Source of the DNA: an uncultured Burkholderiales bacterium | GTDB lineage: Bacteria; Pseudomonadota; Gammaproteobacteria; Burkholderiales; Burkholderiaceae_C | NCBI GenBank assembly: GCA_903941205.1 | Contig: CAJAOB010000404.1 | Span: 1-46,847, forward strand | Direction: 5' to 3' | Length of the DNA: 46,847 bases | Part shown: positions 19,385 to 28,068 of the stretch, piece after piece | Layout: each line of letters starts with the position of its first letter | Numbering within the stretch: the stretch's first letter is position 1 | Made by a program: the position numbers and the translations under genes | Notes under the pieces: model-generated | What the model was told of the DNA's origin: nothing | Seen by the model: the letters and a program-made list of their open reading frames with translations, nothing else | Database searches by the model: none

Positions 19385-21082
19385 ATGAAAAAAACCTTGG
19401 CTTACCCGTCGTTTTTAAGCTGGCTTGGAGGTCGCTTCAGATGCAGTCTGAGCTTTGAAGTTCCTGCGCACCTGGACCTGGCTTGCCTTGATCAGTGGCT
19501 GGATGAACTTGGCCAAGGCCTGCCCGGAGCTCGATTCGACTCGCGGGTCGTCAGTGCTGAAAGTGCCGCGGGCCTGGGACTGGCCAGCACCTTCCTCGAG
19601 CGCTGCCTGCGCATGTACGGCTTGCTGCTTCCCATCGGGAGATTGCCGGTGTTCGAGACGCCCACGGTCTTTTCGCTCAACACGCACAGCCAGCGGGAGG
19701 GCGGCTACCTGGCCGAAGTGGACCTGCATCTCCTGGACCATGTTGCCAAGCACTATTGCCTGACCTTGCTGCGGTACGCCTTTGAGCTGAGCAAGTGGGC
19801 TGGCTTGAACCCGCCCAGCCCGCAAGCCCGGCAAGAGCTTTACAAGCTCATTGACCAGAAAGTCGTCAAACCCCTTCATCAGGCAGTGCCCGCAGGCAAG
19901 TCGACGCTTCCGGTGCTGCGAGCTGCGAGCGAACTGGGGATTCCCTATTTTCATCTCGGAGGCGGCGTTTATCAGCTCGGCTGGGGCAGCCGGGCCCGGT
20001 GCCTGGACAGAAGCTCGAGCGAGCTGGATTCGGCCATTGGCGCGAGACTGTCTTCCGACAAAATCAATGCGGCCCGCGTGCTGCGAGTAGCCGGACTTCC
20101 AGCGCCGGTTCATGTGCTTGTGCACAAGGCAAACGATGCGCTGACGGCAGCCCGGGGGATCGGATTCCCCGTGGTCGTCAAGCCATCTGACCAGGACCGG
20201 GGTGAGGGCGTCACGGTCGATATCGTGGACGAGGCGGGCTTGAATGCGGCCTTCGCAGTGGCGCAAGATCTGGCGGCCAACAAGCAGGTGATCGTCGAGC
20301 GGCAGGTGGCAGGGATCTGCCATCGGTTGTTCATCGCCAGAGGCAAATTGCTGTACGCCGTCAAACGACTGCCCATGTCGGTTCAGGGGGATGGCCGGCA
20401 AAGCGTGGCCGAGCTGGTGAATGCAGCGCTTGCATGCCAGCAGAACCAGCCGCCCTGGGCGCGCTCTGAAATTCGGGCTATCGACGACCTGGCAGTCGCT
20501 GCCTTGAAGCGCGCAGGCTTCACGCCCGACTCGGTCCCCGGCTCGGGCGTCTGGGCGCCGCTTCGGTCGATCGAGTCGACCCAGTGGGGCGGTATCGACG
20601 AAGAAGTCAGTGACCGGATTCACCCCGACAACCTTGCCGCGGCCATCCTTGCCGCGAGGCTGCTGGGGCTGTCCGTGGCGGGCGTCGACATCATCACCAC
20701 CGACATTTCGGTGCCCTGGCATGAGAACGGCAGCATCATCAACGAGGTGAACTTCGCCCCCTTGCTTGGCGGGGGCGCGATTTCAAGGCGTTACATTCCA
20801 GGCTTCTTGAAAGACCTCATTCAGGGCGACGGGCGTATCCCGGTGGAGACTTTTGACGCATCTTCCGGCGAAGCCGCTGCCCTGGCCCGCCGTGCCGCCC
20901 TGACCGGCCAGGGCCTGCGTTGCTGGCTGACCAGTGCAGACAAGACGCTGGATGCGCAAGGCCGCGACATTCAGCTGGCACTGATGGGTCTTGAAAATAG
21001 GGTAAAAGCATTACTATGTCGTGATGACGTGGATGCCCTTGTGCTGCTCTCAGGGTCTGGTTTCGATTCCCTCTCGACCTGA
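19385..21082 (+). CDS. Cyanophycin synthetase-like ATP-grasp protein with a short C-terminal extension resembling a degenerate Mur-ligase N-terminus
   Basis: ELGIPYFHLGGGVYQLGWGSRARCLDRSSSELDSAIGARLSSDKINAARVLRVAGLPAP, GFPVVVKPSDQDRGEGVTVDI, VAGVDIITTDIS, INEVNFAPLL. Confidence 0.82.
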   Translation: MKKTLAYPSFLSWLGGRFRCSLSFEVPAHLDLACLDQWLDELGQGLPGARFDSRVVSAESAAGLGLASTFLERCLRMYGLLLPIGRLPVFETPTVFSLNTHSQREGGYLAEVDLHLLDHVAKHYCLTLLRYAFELSKWAGLNPPSPQARQELYKLIDQKVVKPLHQAVPAGKSTLPVLRAASELGIPYFHLGGGVYQLGWGSRARCLDRSSSELDSAIGARLSSDKINAARVLRVAGLPAPVHVLVHKANDALTAARGIGFPVVVKPSDQDRGEGVTVDIVDEAGLNAAFAVAQDLAANKQVIVERQVAGICHRLFIARGKLLYAVKRLPMSVQGDGRQSVAELVNAALACQQNQPPWARSEIRAIDDLAVAALKRAGFTPDSVPGSGVWAPLRSIESTQWGGIDEEVSDRIHPDNLAAAILAARLLGLSVAGVDIITTDISVPWHENGSIINEVNFAPLLGGGAISRRYIPGFLKDLIQGDGRIPVETFDASSGEAAALARRAALTGQGLRCWLTSADKTLDAQGRDIQLALMGLENRVKALLCRDDVDALVLLSGSGFDSLST

Positions 21083-21250
21083 CCCGGTGCCCTATGGGCA
21101 CTTCGCATTGAGCTTGTTCTTGCCTCTGGCCAGCGCGGTTCGCGCATGCAGCCGTCCTGGCTGGATAGGCGGGGCGCGCCGCTTCCTCACCATGGCAGCC
21201 CTTGTTTTTTTAAAACTAGTTGGATACGCCGTCACCCGCAAGTTCATCGA

Positions 21251-21877
21251 ATGCCCAAGACCCTCATCATCTGCGCCCATCCCCGGCCCCGTCACTCTGT
21301 GGTCACCAGCGACCTGCGCCAGACGCTGCAAGCCGCTGCCGCTCAAACTGCGTCGCCAGTGGAAGTGCGCGACCTTTATGCGCTTTACCCAGACTTCGAC
21401 ATCGACGTGATCGCCGAGCAGCAGGCGCTGACCGAGGCCGACCTGGTCATCTGGCTTTGCCCGGTTTACTGGTACAGCGTGCCGGCGCTGCTCAAGCACT
21501 GGTTTGACAAGGTCTTGACCTACGGCTGGGCCTATGGTGAGCAGGCGCATGCGCTGCGCGGCAAGAGCCTGTGGTGGGTTACCAGCGCAGGCGCCGAATC
21601 GGCGGCTTACCGCGAGCAAGCGGCGCACGGTCTGGGTTTTGAGGCCTTCGTCGCACCGATTGAGCACGTTGCGCGCTACTGCGGCATGCGATGGTTGCCC
21701 TACTTTGTGGTGCATGCGGGCCAGCAGGCCCCGGAAAGTCAGCGCAGCGACACCCGCGAGGCCCTGGCCCGGCAATTTCAGGCGCATCTGGCTCAGATCG
21801 AGCTTCAGGCGCCTGCGTCCGGCGAGCCCGCCGAACAAGTTGCTGCCATCACTCGGACCGCCCGGGAGGCTTCATGA
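21251..21877 (+). CDS. kefF: NAD(P)H oxidoreductase, KefF-like
   Basis: KTLIICAHPRPRHSVVTSDLRQTL, DLYALYPDFDIDVIAEQQALTEADLVIWLCPVYWYSVPALLKHWFDKVLTYGWAYG; ATGA overlap with kefC-like gene. Confidence 0.88.
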   Translation: MPKTLIICAHPRPRHSVVTSDLRQTLQAAAAQTASPVEVRDLYALYPDFDIDVIAEQQALTEADLVIWLCPVYWYSVPALLKHWFDKVLTYGWAYGEQAHALRGKSLWWVTSAGAESAAYREQAAHGLGFEAFVAPIEHVARYCGMRWLPYFVVHAGQQAPESQRSDTREALARQFQAHLAQIELQAPASGEPAEQVAAITRTAREAS

Positions 21878-23670
21878 TTCAGGCCATCGTCTTTTTGCTG
21901 GCGGCGCTCGTCTGCGTGCCCATTGCCATTCGGCTGGGTCTTGGCTCGGTGCTGGGTTACCTGCTGGCCGGCGTGCTGATCGGTCCGGTCGGCCTGGGGC
22001 TGGTGTCCCATCCGCAGGAGATCCTGCATGCGTCTGAGATCGGCGTGGTGCTCATGCTGTTTGTCATCGGTCTAGAACTCGAACCCAAACGCCTCTGGGC
22101 CATGCGTGCGGCCGTGTTTGGCGGCGGCACCCTGCAAATGCTGCTTTGCGCCGGTTTGCTGATGCCCCTGGGGCTGCTGATCGGCTGGACCTGGCAGGCC
22201 AGCCTGGTGGCCGCCCTGGCGATGGCGCTTTCAAGCACCGCCATTGCCGTGGCCATCATGCAGGACCGCAACATCATGGCCTTGCCGGTGGGTCAGAGCG
22301 CCTTTGCCATGCTGCTTTACCAGGACATCGCCGCCATTCCCCTGCTGGCGCTGGCCGCCGTGCGGGGCAGCGCCACTGCGGTGGTGCCCGCCCAGGAGGC
22401 CACCGCGCACACGCCGCTGATGCAAATCGCGGCGCTGGCAGGCGTGGTGTTTTTTGGCAAATTCGTCGCCTACCCCCTGATGCGCTTTGTCGCCCGCATG
22501 CAGGTGCGCGAACTGTTCACTGCCGTGTCCTTGCTGATTGCGCTGGGCGTGGCGGCCCTGATGGAGCAGGTCGGCCTGTCGATGGGGCTGGGTGCCTTTT
22601 TGGCGGGCGTGTTGCTGGCCAGCTCCGAATACCGCCACGCGCTCGAGGTGGACATCTTGCCCTTCAAGGGCTTGTTGCTGGGGCTGTTCTTTATTGCGGT
22701 GGGCATGAGCATGCAACTGGGCTTGCTGGCCAGCGCGCCGCTGCAAGTGCTGCTGGGCCTGCTGGCGGTGGTGGCCCTCAAGGTCCTGGCGCTGTGGCTG
22801 CTGGGGCGTTTGATTTCCCTGCAAGGCCAGGCGCGCCGAACGCTGGCCGTGCTGCTGTCGCAAGTCGGCGAATTTGCCTTTGTGGTGCTGGCCGCCGGCA
22901 AGGCTTCAGCCGTGTTGCCCGGTGCCGACGCCGATCTACTCACCCTGATTGCCGCGCTCTCCATGGTCACCACGCCCTTGCTCCTGCTGGCGCTGGACCG
23001 CTGGGGGCAAGACGCCGCCGAGCCGCAGTCGGCCGACGAGATGCACGACGAAAAACCCAAAGTCATCCTCGCCGGGTATGGCCGCTACGGCCAGACGGTA
23101 GGACGGGTGCTGACGGCGGCCAAGATCCCCGCCACCGTGATCGACCATGACGCCCAAACTGTCGATCTCGCCAAGCGCTTTGGCTTCAAGGTCTACTTTG
23201 GCGACGCCGCGCATCCCGACCTGCTGCACGCCGCAGGCCTGGGCCAGGCCAGAACGCTGGTGGTGGCCATGGACGACACCGCCCAAATCAATGCGCTGAT
23301 TGCCCACGTGCAGCGGCACTACCCGCAAGTCAAGATCATTGCCCGGGCCCGCGACGCGCGCCATGCCATGGACCTGCATGACAAGGGCATCCTGCACGTC
23401 GAGCGTGAACTGTTTGAAGGCTCCTTGCAAACCGCTCGCGCCACGCTGGAGAGCCTGGACTTTGACCGCGCCGAGGCCAAGGAGTTTGCGGACAACTTCA
23501 GGCGTTATTCGCGGCAGTTCATGCAATCTGCCAGAGCGCACCGCCATGACGAGAAAGCCCTGATCGACCAGGTGCGCCAGTCCCGCGAGCAGTTCGAGCA
23601 GCAAATGCAGACCGACCTGGACCGGCGAAAAACCCACGGCAGCACCAAAGGCTGGAAGGCCGAGGTTTGA
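21874..23670 (+). CDS. kefC: Glutathione-regulated potassium-efflux antiporter KefB/KefC family
   Basis: CPA2 membrane domain (LGSVLGYLLAGVLIGPVGLGLVS, GVVLMLFVIGLELEPKRLW) plus KTN domain (KVILAGYGRYGQTVGRVLTAAKIPATVIDHDAQTVDLAKRFGFKVYFGDAAHPDLLHAAGL). Confidence 0.92.
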   Translation: MIQAIVFLLAALVCVPIAIRLGLGSVLGYLLAGVLIGPVGLGLVSHPQEILHASEIGVVLMLFVIGLELEPKRLWAMRAAVFGGGTLQMLLCAGLLMPLGLLIGWTWQASLVAALAMALSSTAIAVAIMQDRNIMALPVGQSAFAMLLYQDIAAIPLLALAAVRGSATAVVPAQEATAHTPLMQIAALAGVVFFGKFVAYPLMRFVARMQVRELFTAVSLLIALGVAALMEQVGLSMGLGAFLAGVLLASSEYRHALEVDILPFKGLLLGLFFIAVGMSMQLGLLASAPLQVLLGLLAVVALKVLALWLLGRLISLQGQARRTLAVLLSQVGEFAFVVLAAGKASAVLPGADADLLTLIAALSMVTTPLLLLALDRWGQDAAEPQSADEMHDEKPKVILAGYGRYGQTVGRVLTAAKIPATVIDHDAQTVDLAKRFGFKVYFGDAAHPDLLHAAGLGQARTLVVAMDDTAQINALIAHVQRHYPQVKIIARARDARHAMDLHDKGILHVERELFEGSLQTARATLESLDFDRAEAKEFADNFRRYSRQFMQSARAHRHDEKALIDQVRQSREQFEQQMQTDLDRRKTHGSTKGWKAEV

Positions 23671-23784
23671 GCTGCTCGCTGGCGCGGGCAAATTCCTGAG
23701 GTGCCGCTCGCATTGGCCGGTTGAGCCTTTGATGCGCTGCGCGCGTTTGCCGGCTGGCGCCAACCCTTGCGCTAGCATCGCCGC

Positions 23785-24501
23785 ATGAGTGTTCATTACG
23801 AAAGCGTGTCCCCCGCCACGCTCTACCCCGAGGCCTTTCAAGTGGCCGCTCCGGCCCTGACGCAGGAGCGCCATGTCTGGCCGCGAAAAGCTGGCGTGTT
23901 CATACGCAGACAGTTTTCTGAGGCGGCACCGGCTTACGGCCTTGAACGTCAGGCAGCCGAGGCGGATGGCGCGGCCCAAGCCGCAGCGCCTGAAAAAGCC
24001 GCTCGCGAACTCGCCGCCGGGCAGTTCGGCCTGGTGCCGCCCTGGGTCAAGTCAGCGTCTGACGCCAAACTGCGCTCGACCAAACTGGTCAACGCCCGCT
24101 CTGAAACCGTCACCACCTCGACCAACTTTCGTGACAGCTGGCTCAAGGGCCAGCGCTGCATCGTGCCGCTGATGGCTTTTTTCGAAGACGACTGGCGCAG
24201 CGGCAAGCCCGTGCCCACGCGCATCAGCCGCGTGGACGGCAAGCCCATGGGCGTGGCCGGCCTGTGGGAGCGCTGGGCCAAGGACGACCAGGAAATCATC
24301 AGCTTCACCTTGCTGACCGTCAATGCCAACAGCCACGCCCTGTTGCACCGCTACCAGCAAGGCGGCAACGAAAAGCGCATGCCAGCGATATTGGGCGAAG
24401 GTACTTACGACGCCTGGCTCAACGCCCGCCCCGAGAAAGCCAGGGAGTTCATGCGGGCCTACCCGGCCAACTGGCTGACGGCGAACCCGGTGGAAAAATA
24501 G
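23785..24501 (+). CDS. SRAP (SOS response-associated peptidase; YedK/HMCES) family protein lacking Cys2
   Basis: FGLVPPWVKSASDAKLRSTKLVNARSETVTT, CIVPLMAFFEDDW, GNEKRMPAILGEGTYDAWL; N-terminus reads MSVHYESV. Confidence 0.85.
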   Translation: MSVHYESVSPATLYPEAFQVAAPALTQERHVWPRKAGVFIRRQFSEAAPAYGLERQAAEADGAAQAAAPEKAARELAAGQFGLVPPWVKSASDAKLRSTKLVNARSETVTTSTNFRDSWLKGQRCIVPLMAFFEDDWRSGKPVPTRISRVDGKPMGVAGLWERWAKDDQEIISFTLLTVNANSHALLHRYQQGGNEKRMPAILGEGTYDAWLNARPEKAREFMRAYPANWLTANPVEK

Positions 24502-24600
24502 TAGGTTTTGTGAACAGCGGGATTCATCAAAGCTTTCGAACAGGGTCTTTGGAAAGATACTTTAATATCTGGTAATTGCTTAATAATACGTGAAGCGGAA

Positions 24601-25383
24601 ATGACTCGAAAAGTAATCTACGATCTTGGTTCAAATAATGGCGACGATATTCCGTACTACCTCATGAAGTGCGATCTTGTCGTTGCTGTGGAAGCCAACC
24701 CGATGCTTTGCCAGCAGATCAGGGAGAAATTCAGCGATGCCATTGGCGAAGGCAGATTGGTTGTTGAAAACTATGTGCTGATCACTGGTGAAATTGCGCG
24801 GCAGGTTCAAGAAAAGGGTGAAGTGCAGGTTCCCTTTTATATTCACCTTAAAAACCATGTCCTCAGCCAGTTTCCCCGGCCATCGGCATCGGAGTTATCC
24901 GATTTTATAGAGGTGGCCCTGCCGTCCGTGAGCCTGATCCGGCTCATCGGTATTCATGGTGCACCCTACTACGTCAAAATAGACCTTGAGCACTTTGACA
25001 ATCTGATCCTCAGGGAGCTTTTTGAAAATCGAATTTACCCGCCTTACATTTCGGTTGAGTCGCATCACATTGACGCTTTTGCATCGCTGATCGCGCTTGG
25101 TGGCTACCGCGCCTTTAAACTGGTTGATGGCCCCTCGGTTGCCACAAGATACCGGCAGCACAGTATTTCAACCCCCCAAGGCACCGTGAATTATTCCTTT
25201 CCAACACATTCGGCCGGACCTTTCGGCGGCGATATCAGTGGCGCGTGGATGTCGGCCGATAATTTTTTTGGTGTTCTTGGAATCGTCGGTCTGGGCTGGA
25301 AAGATATCCACGCCACCCGTGTGGAGGAGGCTGATCCTGGCTACGCACCCAAACCTACGTTCAATCTGACCATCAAGTATTGA
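24601..25383 (+). CDS. FkbM-like SAM-dependent methyltransferase
   Basis: KVIYDLGSNNGDDIPYYL, VVAVEANPMLCQQIREKF, YVKIDLEHFDNLILRELFENRIYPPYISVE; visibly AT-richer than flanks. Confidence 0.65.
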   Translation: MTRKVIYDLGSNNGDDIPYYLMKCDLVVAVEANPMLCQQIREKFSDAIGEGRLVVENYVLITGEIARQVQEKGEVQVPFYIHLKNHVLSQFPRPSASELSDFIEVALPSVSLIRLIGIHGAPYYVKIDLEHFDNLILRELFENRIYPPYISVESHHIDAFASLIALGGYRAFKLVDGPSVATRYRQHSISTPQGTVNYSFPTHSAGPFGGDISGAWMSADNFFGVLGIVGLGWKDIHATRVEEADPGYAPKPTFNLTIKY

Positions 25384-25524
25384 TCTGACCTTACGTCGGG
25401 CGATTGGCTTGTTTTTTCAGCGGCGTGCTGAGGCGTAGATATTTGCCTTTGGTTTCCTGTTGAAGCGCTCTGAATCAGGGGTATTGGGTAAATTCAAAGC
25501 ATTGAGCTAACCCGAGGGGCCAGC

Positions 25525-25857
25525 ATGAATAAGACGAGCTTTTTTGCATTAACTGCATTGCTGGCCGCTGGCACGGCCGTGTCTCAGCCAGGGCCGACTG
25601 GCGGGCAAGGGTCTGGGTCGGGTATTTCGCCGGGGCAGGGTGGCCGCGCGGGCAGTGCTTTCACACCCGGTTGGTCCATGATGAATTCTGCCGAGCGGAG
25701 AGAACATCCAGAACGCATGCGGTCCATGAAAACCTACGAAGCCTGCAAGGCTTACGCCGAGCAGCATCATGAGCAAATGAAAGCCCGCGCCAAAGAGCGA
25801 GGCGGCGCGGCCTGGAAGCAGCCGCAGCGCGACCCTTGCGCGGGTATGAAGCACTGA
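25525..25857 (+). CDS. Small secreted/periplasmic hypothetical protein
   Basis: N-terminal signal-like MNKTSFFALTALLAAGTAVSQ; 110 aa; no recognised domain. Confidence 0.6.
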   Translation: MNKTSFFALTALLAAGTAVSQPGPTGGQGSGSGISPGQGGRAGSAFTPGWSMMNSAERREHPERMRSMKTYEACKAYAEQHHEQMKARAKERGGAAWKQPQRDPCAGMKH

Positions 25858-25954
25858 GTTGGCAGCACATCGCAGGTCGACGAAAGATTGAGCGGCCGCA
25901 AGCGGCGTGCAAGCGCTGAACTATCAAGCCCCAAGTCGGGACACCGCGCATCAT

Positions 25955-26566
25955 TTAGTCGCCCAAATCGATCAGCACGGGCAGCGCCATGCCCTCGGGC
26001 TGCTCATAGTCGGCCAGCACCCATAGCCGCGAGCTGCTCTGCGCGGCGTCGGCCAGCAGTTCCAGTGCGAACTGTATGGACACCCGGTCCAGCGCTGCAA
26101 ACGGCGTGTCGAGCAGCGTCAGCGCCGCCCCGGAGGCCGCGGCGGTGGCCAGCCACAGCTTGCGCTTGGAGCCGGTTGACAGCATGAAGATGTTTTTGTC
26201 CAGGTGCGGCGCCAGCGACAGGCCTTCAATCGCCTGGTCCAGCCGGGCCTCGTCAAAGGCCGGGTAGTTGCGCTTGACCTGGCGCAGGTAGTCGCGGGCG
26301 GTCAGCGCGTCATGCGCCGCAGAGCGCTGATCTTCCCAAAACACCTGTTGCCGGTAAGCCGCGGGCTGCTCGTGCAGCCATACGCCGCCCAGTTGCAAAT
26401 GGCCGGCATCCGGCGCCAATTCGCCCGCCAGCAAACGCGCCAAGGTGGTTTTGCCACGGCCATCGCCACCGCGCACCAACACCAGGCCGGGCGCCGTCTG
26501 CGCTGAAAAATCGCGCACCACCACGCCATGCGGGTAGGCAAAAGACAGATTGGAAATATGGAGCAC
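25955..26566 (-). CDS. Orphan ABC transporter ATP-binding-like protein
   Basis: VLHISNLSFAYPHGVVVRDFSAQTAPGLVLVRGGDGRGKTTLARLLAGEL (Walker A), LSTGSKRKLWLA (signature-like), ALTLLDTPFAALD (Walker B-like). GTG start inferred at 26566. Confidence 0.75.
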   Translation of the reverse strand: MLHISNLSFAYPHGVVVRDFSAQTAPGLVLVRGGDGRGKTTLARLLAGELAPDAGHLQLGGVWLHEQPAAYRQQVFWEDQRSAAHDALTARDYLRQVKRNYPAFDEARLDQAIEGLSLAPHLDKNIFMLSTGSKRKLWLATAAASGAALTLLDTPFAALDRVSIQFALELLADAAQSSSRLWVLADYEQPEGMALPVLIDLGD

Positions 26567-26600
26567 GGTGTACGGGTTCAAAAATGCAACTGGAGGATGT

Positions 26601-26650
26601 CGAAAGGTGCCGAAAGGTGCCGAAAGGTGCGTAAAGGTGCCGAAAGGCGA
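26601..26650. repeat. 10-bp tandem repeat (CGAAAGGTGC), five copies, two of them diverged
   Basis: cgaaaggtgc x3, gtaaaggtgc, cgaaaggcga read consecutively from 26601. Confidence 0.92.
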
Positions 26651-26651
26651 G

Positions 26652-26993
26652 TCAGGCTTTCTTGACGAACTCGCTTTTGAGCTGCATCGCGCCAAAGCCC
26701 TCGATCTTGCAGTCGATGTCATGGTCGCCCTCGATCAGCCGGATGTTTTTGACCTTGGTGCCGAGCTTCACCACCGCCGACGATCCCTTGATCTTCAGGT
26801 CCTTGACCAGGGTCACCGCGTCGCCGTCTTGCAGCACATGCCCATGCGCGTCCTTCCAGACCCGCTGCTCGGCCGCAGTCCCCGAGGCCGCCACCGGTGC
26901 CCACTCATGCCCGCAGTCCGGGCACATGAGCAAGCCGGCGTCTTCGTAGGTGTAGTTGGCGTGGCATTGGGGGCAAGGGGGCAGGGTGTTCAT
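26652..26993 (-). CDS. PhnA/YjdM zinc-ribbon family protein
   Basis: [88 protein letters not shown]. Confidence 0.93.
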   Translation of the reverse strand: MNTLPPCPQCHANYTYEDAGLLMCPDCGHEWAPVAASGTAAEQRVWKDAHGHVLQDGDAVTLVKDLKIKGSSAVVKLGTKVKNIRLIEGDHDIDCKIEGFGAMQLKSEFVKKA

Positions 26994-27091
26994 GGGGGCC
27001 CGGTCGGGAGGCGCCAGCGCGCGGGAGTCCGGGGAGTCTATCGGGGTTTTACAGCGCAGCAGTTGTGAACCGATTAGGGATGCAGGCTGAC

Positions 27092-27120
27092 TTGACTGAA
27101 GGTTACGGCGTTGGCAAAAT
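27092..27120 (+). promoter_or_regulatory. Putative sigma70 promoter of the toxin/HTH operon
   Basis: TTGACT (27092-27097), 17-bp spacer, CAAAAT (27115-27120). Confidence 0.5.
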
Positions 27121-27127
27121 TGCCAAC
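27110..27127. promoter_or_regulatory. Perfect inverted repeat GTTGGCAA-AA-TTGCCAAC, candidate autoregulatory operator
   Basis: 8-bp arms, 2-bp spacer; overlaps the putative -10 and ends directly at ATG 27128. Confidence 0.6.
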
Positions 27128-27412
27128 ATGAGTGCAGAGTTGATGACACGCTTCAAAAACGTTACGGCCGATGGTGCCTTGCTTGAGCTCGTGATCTGGA
27201 AAGTACCCCAACCCGTACCGCCCACCTCGCATGGGTACAAGTACCGTGCCGTCTACGTTGTGGATGGGGTTCGCATCGTCGGCTTTGACAATGAACGCGG
27301 CAAGGGCGACCACTGCCATCTGGATGGCGCAGAACTGCCGTACACATTTACCAGTGTCGAGCAGTTGATTGAAGACTTTATCGCGGCCGTTGACATCAGG
27401 AGAACCAAGTGA
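27128..27412 (+). CDS. TumE/DUF6516-like putative toxin
   Basis: [59 protein letters not shown]. Confidence 0.7.
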   Translation: MSAELMTRFKNVTADGALLELVIWKVPQPVPPTSHGYKYRAVYVVDGVRIVGFDNERGKGDHCHLDGAELPYTFTSVEQLIEDFIAAVDIRRTK

Positions 27413-27765
27413 CGAATCGAAACCTGACCATCACCCTGCAACCCGACTGGAAGAGCGCATTGCGTGCCGTTGCCAAAACCGTCAAGGGCGCGCAAGACTA
27501 CCAAGGTGAAGTACTCAACTTTGAAAGTCCGGCGCACTTCTTTGGTCAACTCACCGAAAAGCGATGGGAACTTGTACGTGCCGCGCAGGGCCAGGGTGAA
27601 CTGCCTGTGCGTGAGCTTGCCCGCAAGGTGGGGCGCGATGTCAAGCGCGTGCATGAAGACGTCGTGACACTGGCCGAGCTCGGATTGCTGGAACGCACCG
27701 AGAGCGGTGGCGTCGTGTGCCCTTATGAGTCGATGCACATCGATATGTATTTGAAGGCTGCGTGA
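27409..27765 (+). CDS. HTH DNA-binding protein (HVO_A0114-like), putative antitoxin
   Basis: FFGQLTEKRWELVRAAQGQGELPVRELARKVGRDVKRVHEDVVTLAELGLLERTESGGVVCPY; GTG start overlaps the TGA stop of the upstream gene. Confidence 0.78.
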   Translation: MTNRNLTITLQPDWKSALRAVAKTVKGAQDYQGEVLNFESPAHFFGQLTEKRWELVRAAQGQGELPVRELARKVGRDVKRVHEDVVTLAELGLLERTESGGVVCPYESMHIDMYLKAA

Positions 27766-27867
27766 CAGGAAGATTGAGTTGTTGCTTACGGTCACCCCGT
27801 ATAGACGAGTTCGATGGGATTGCCGGGCGATGGAGTATGAATTTAGCGCCTCAACTCGTAATTTTTT

Positions 27868-28068
27868 TCAAGTCACAAGCGTAACTGTGGCCCAGTAAAC
27901 CATCCATCCCTTACCCGTTACGGTAATGGTTCTCCTCCGTTGATCAGTCTCGTGCCTTGTTGACTCTGCGAGCCCAACATCCTCCAGACTTTTAACGTGT
28001 GGCCTGAGTGCCGCTAGGCTGTTGAAACCAAGCGATAAAAAGTTGCTCGGTGTGAACTCCCCGCTCAT
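27868..28068 (-). CDS. Possible small winged-helix protein or gene remnant
   Basis: 66 aa; PHVKSLEDVGLAESTRHETDQRRRTITVTGKGW resembles a winged-helix recognition helix/wing. Confidence 0.3.
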   Translation of the reverse strand: MSGEFTPSNFLSLGFNSLAALRPHVKSLEDVGLAESTRHETDQRRRTITVTGKGWMVYWATVTLVT

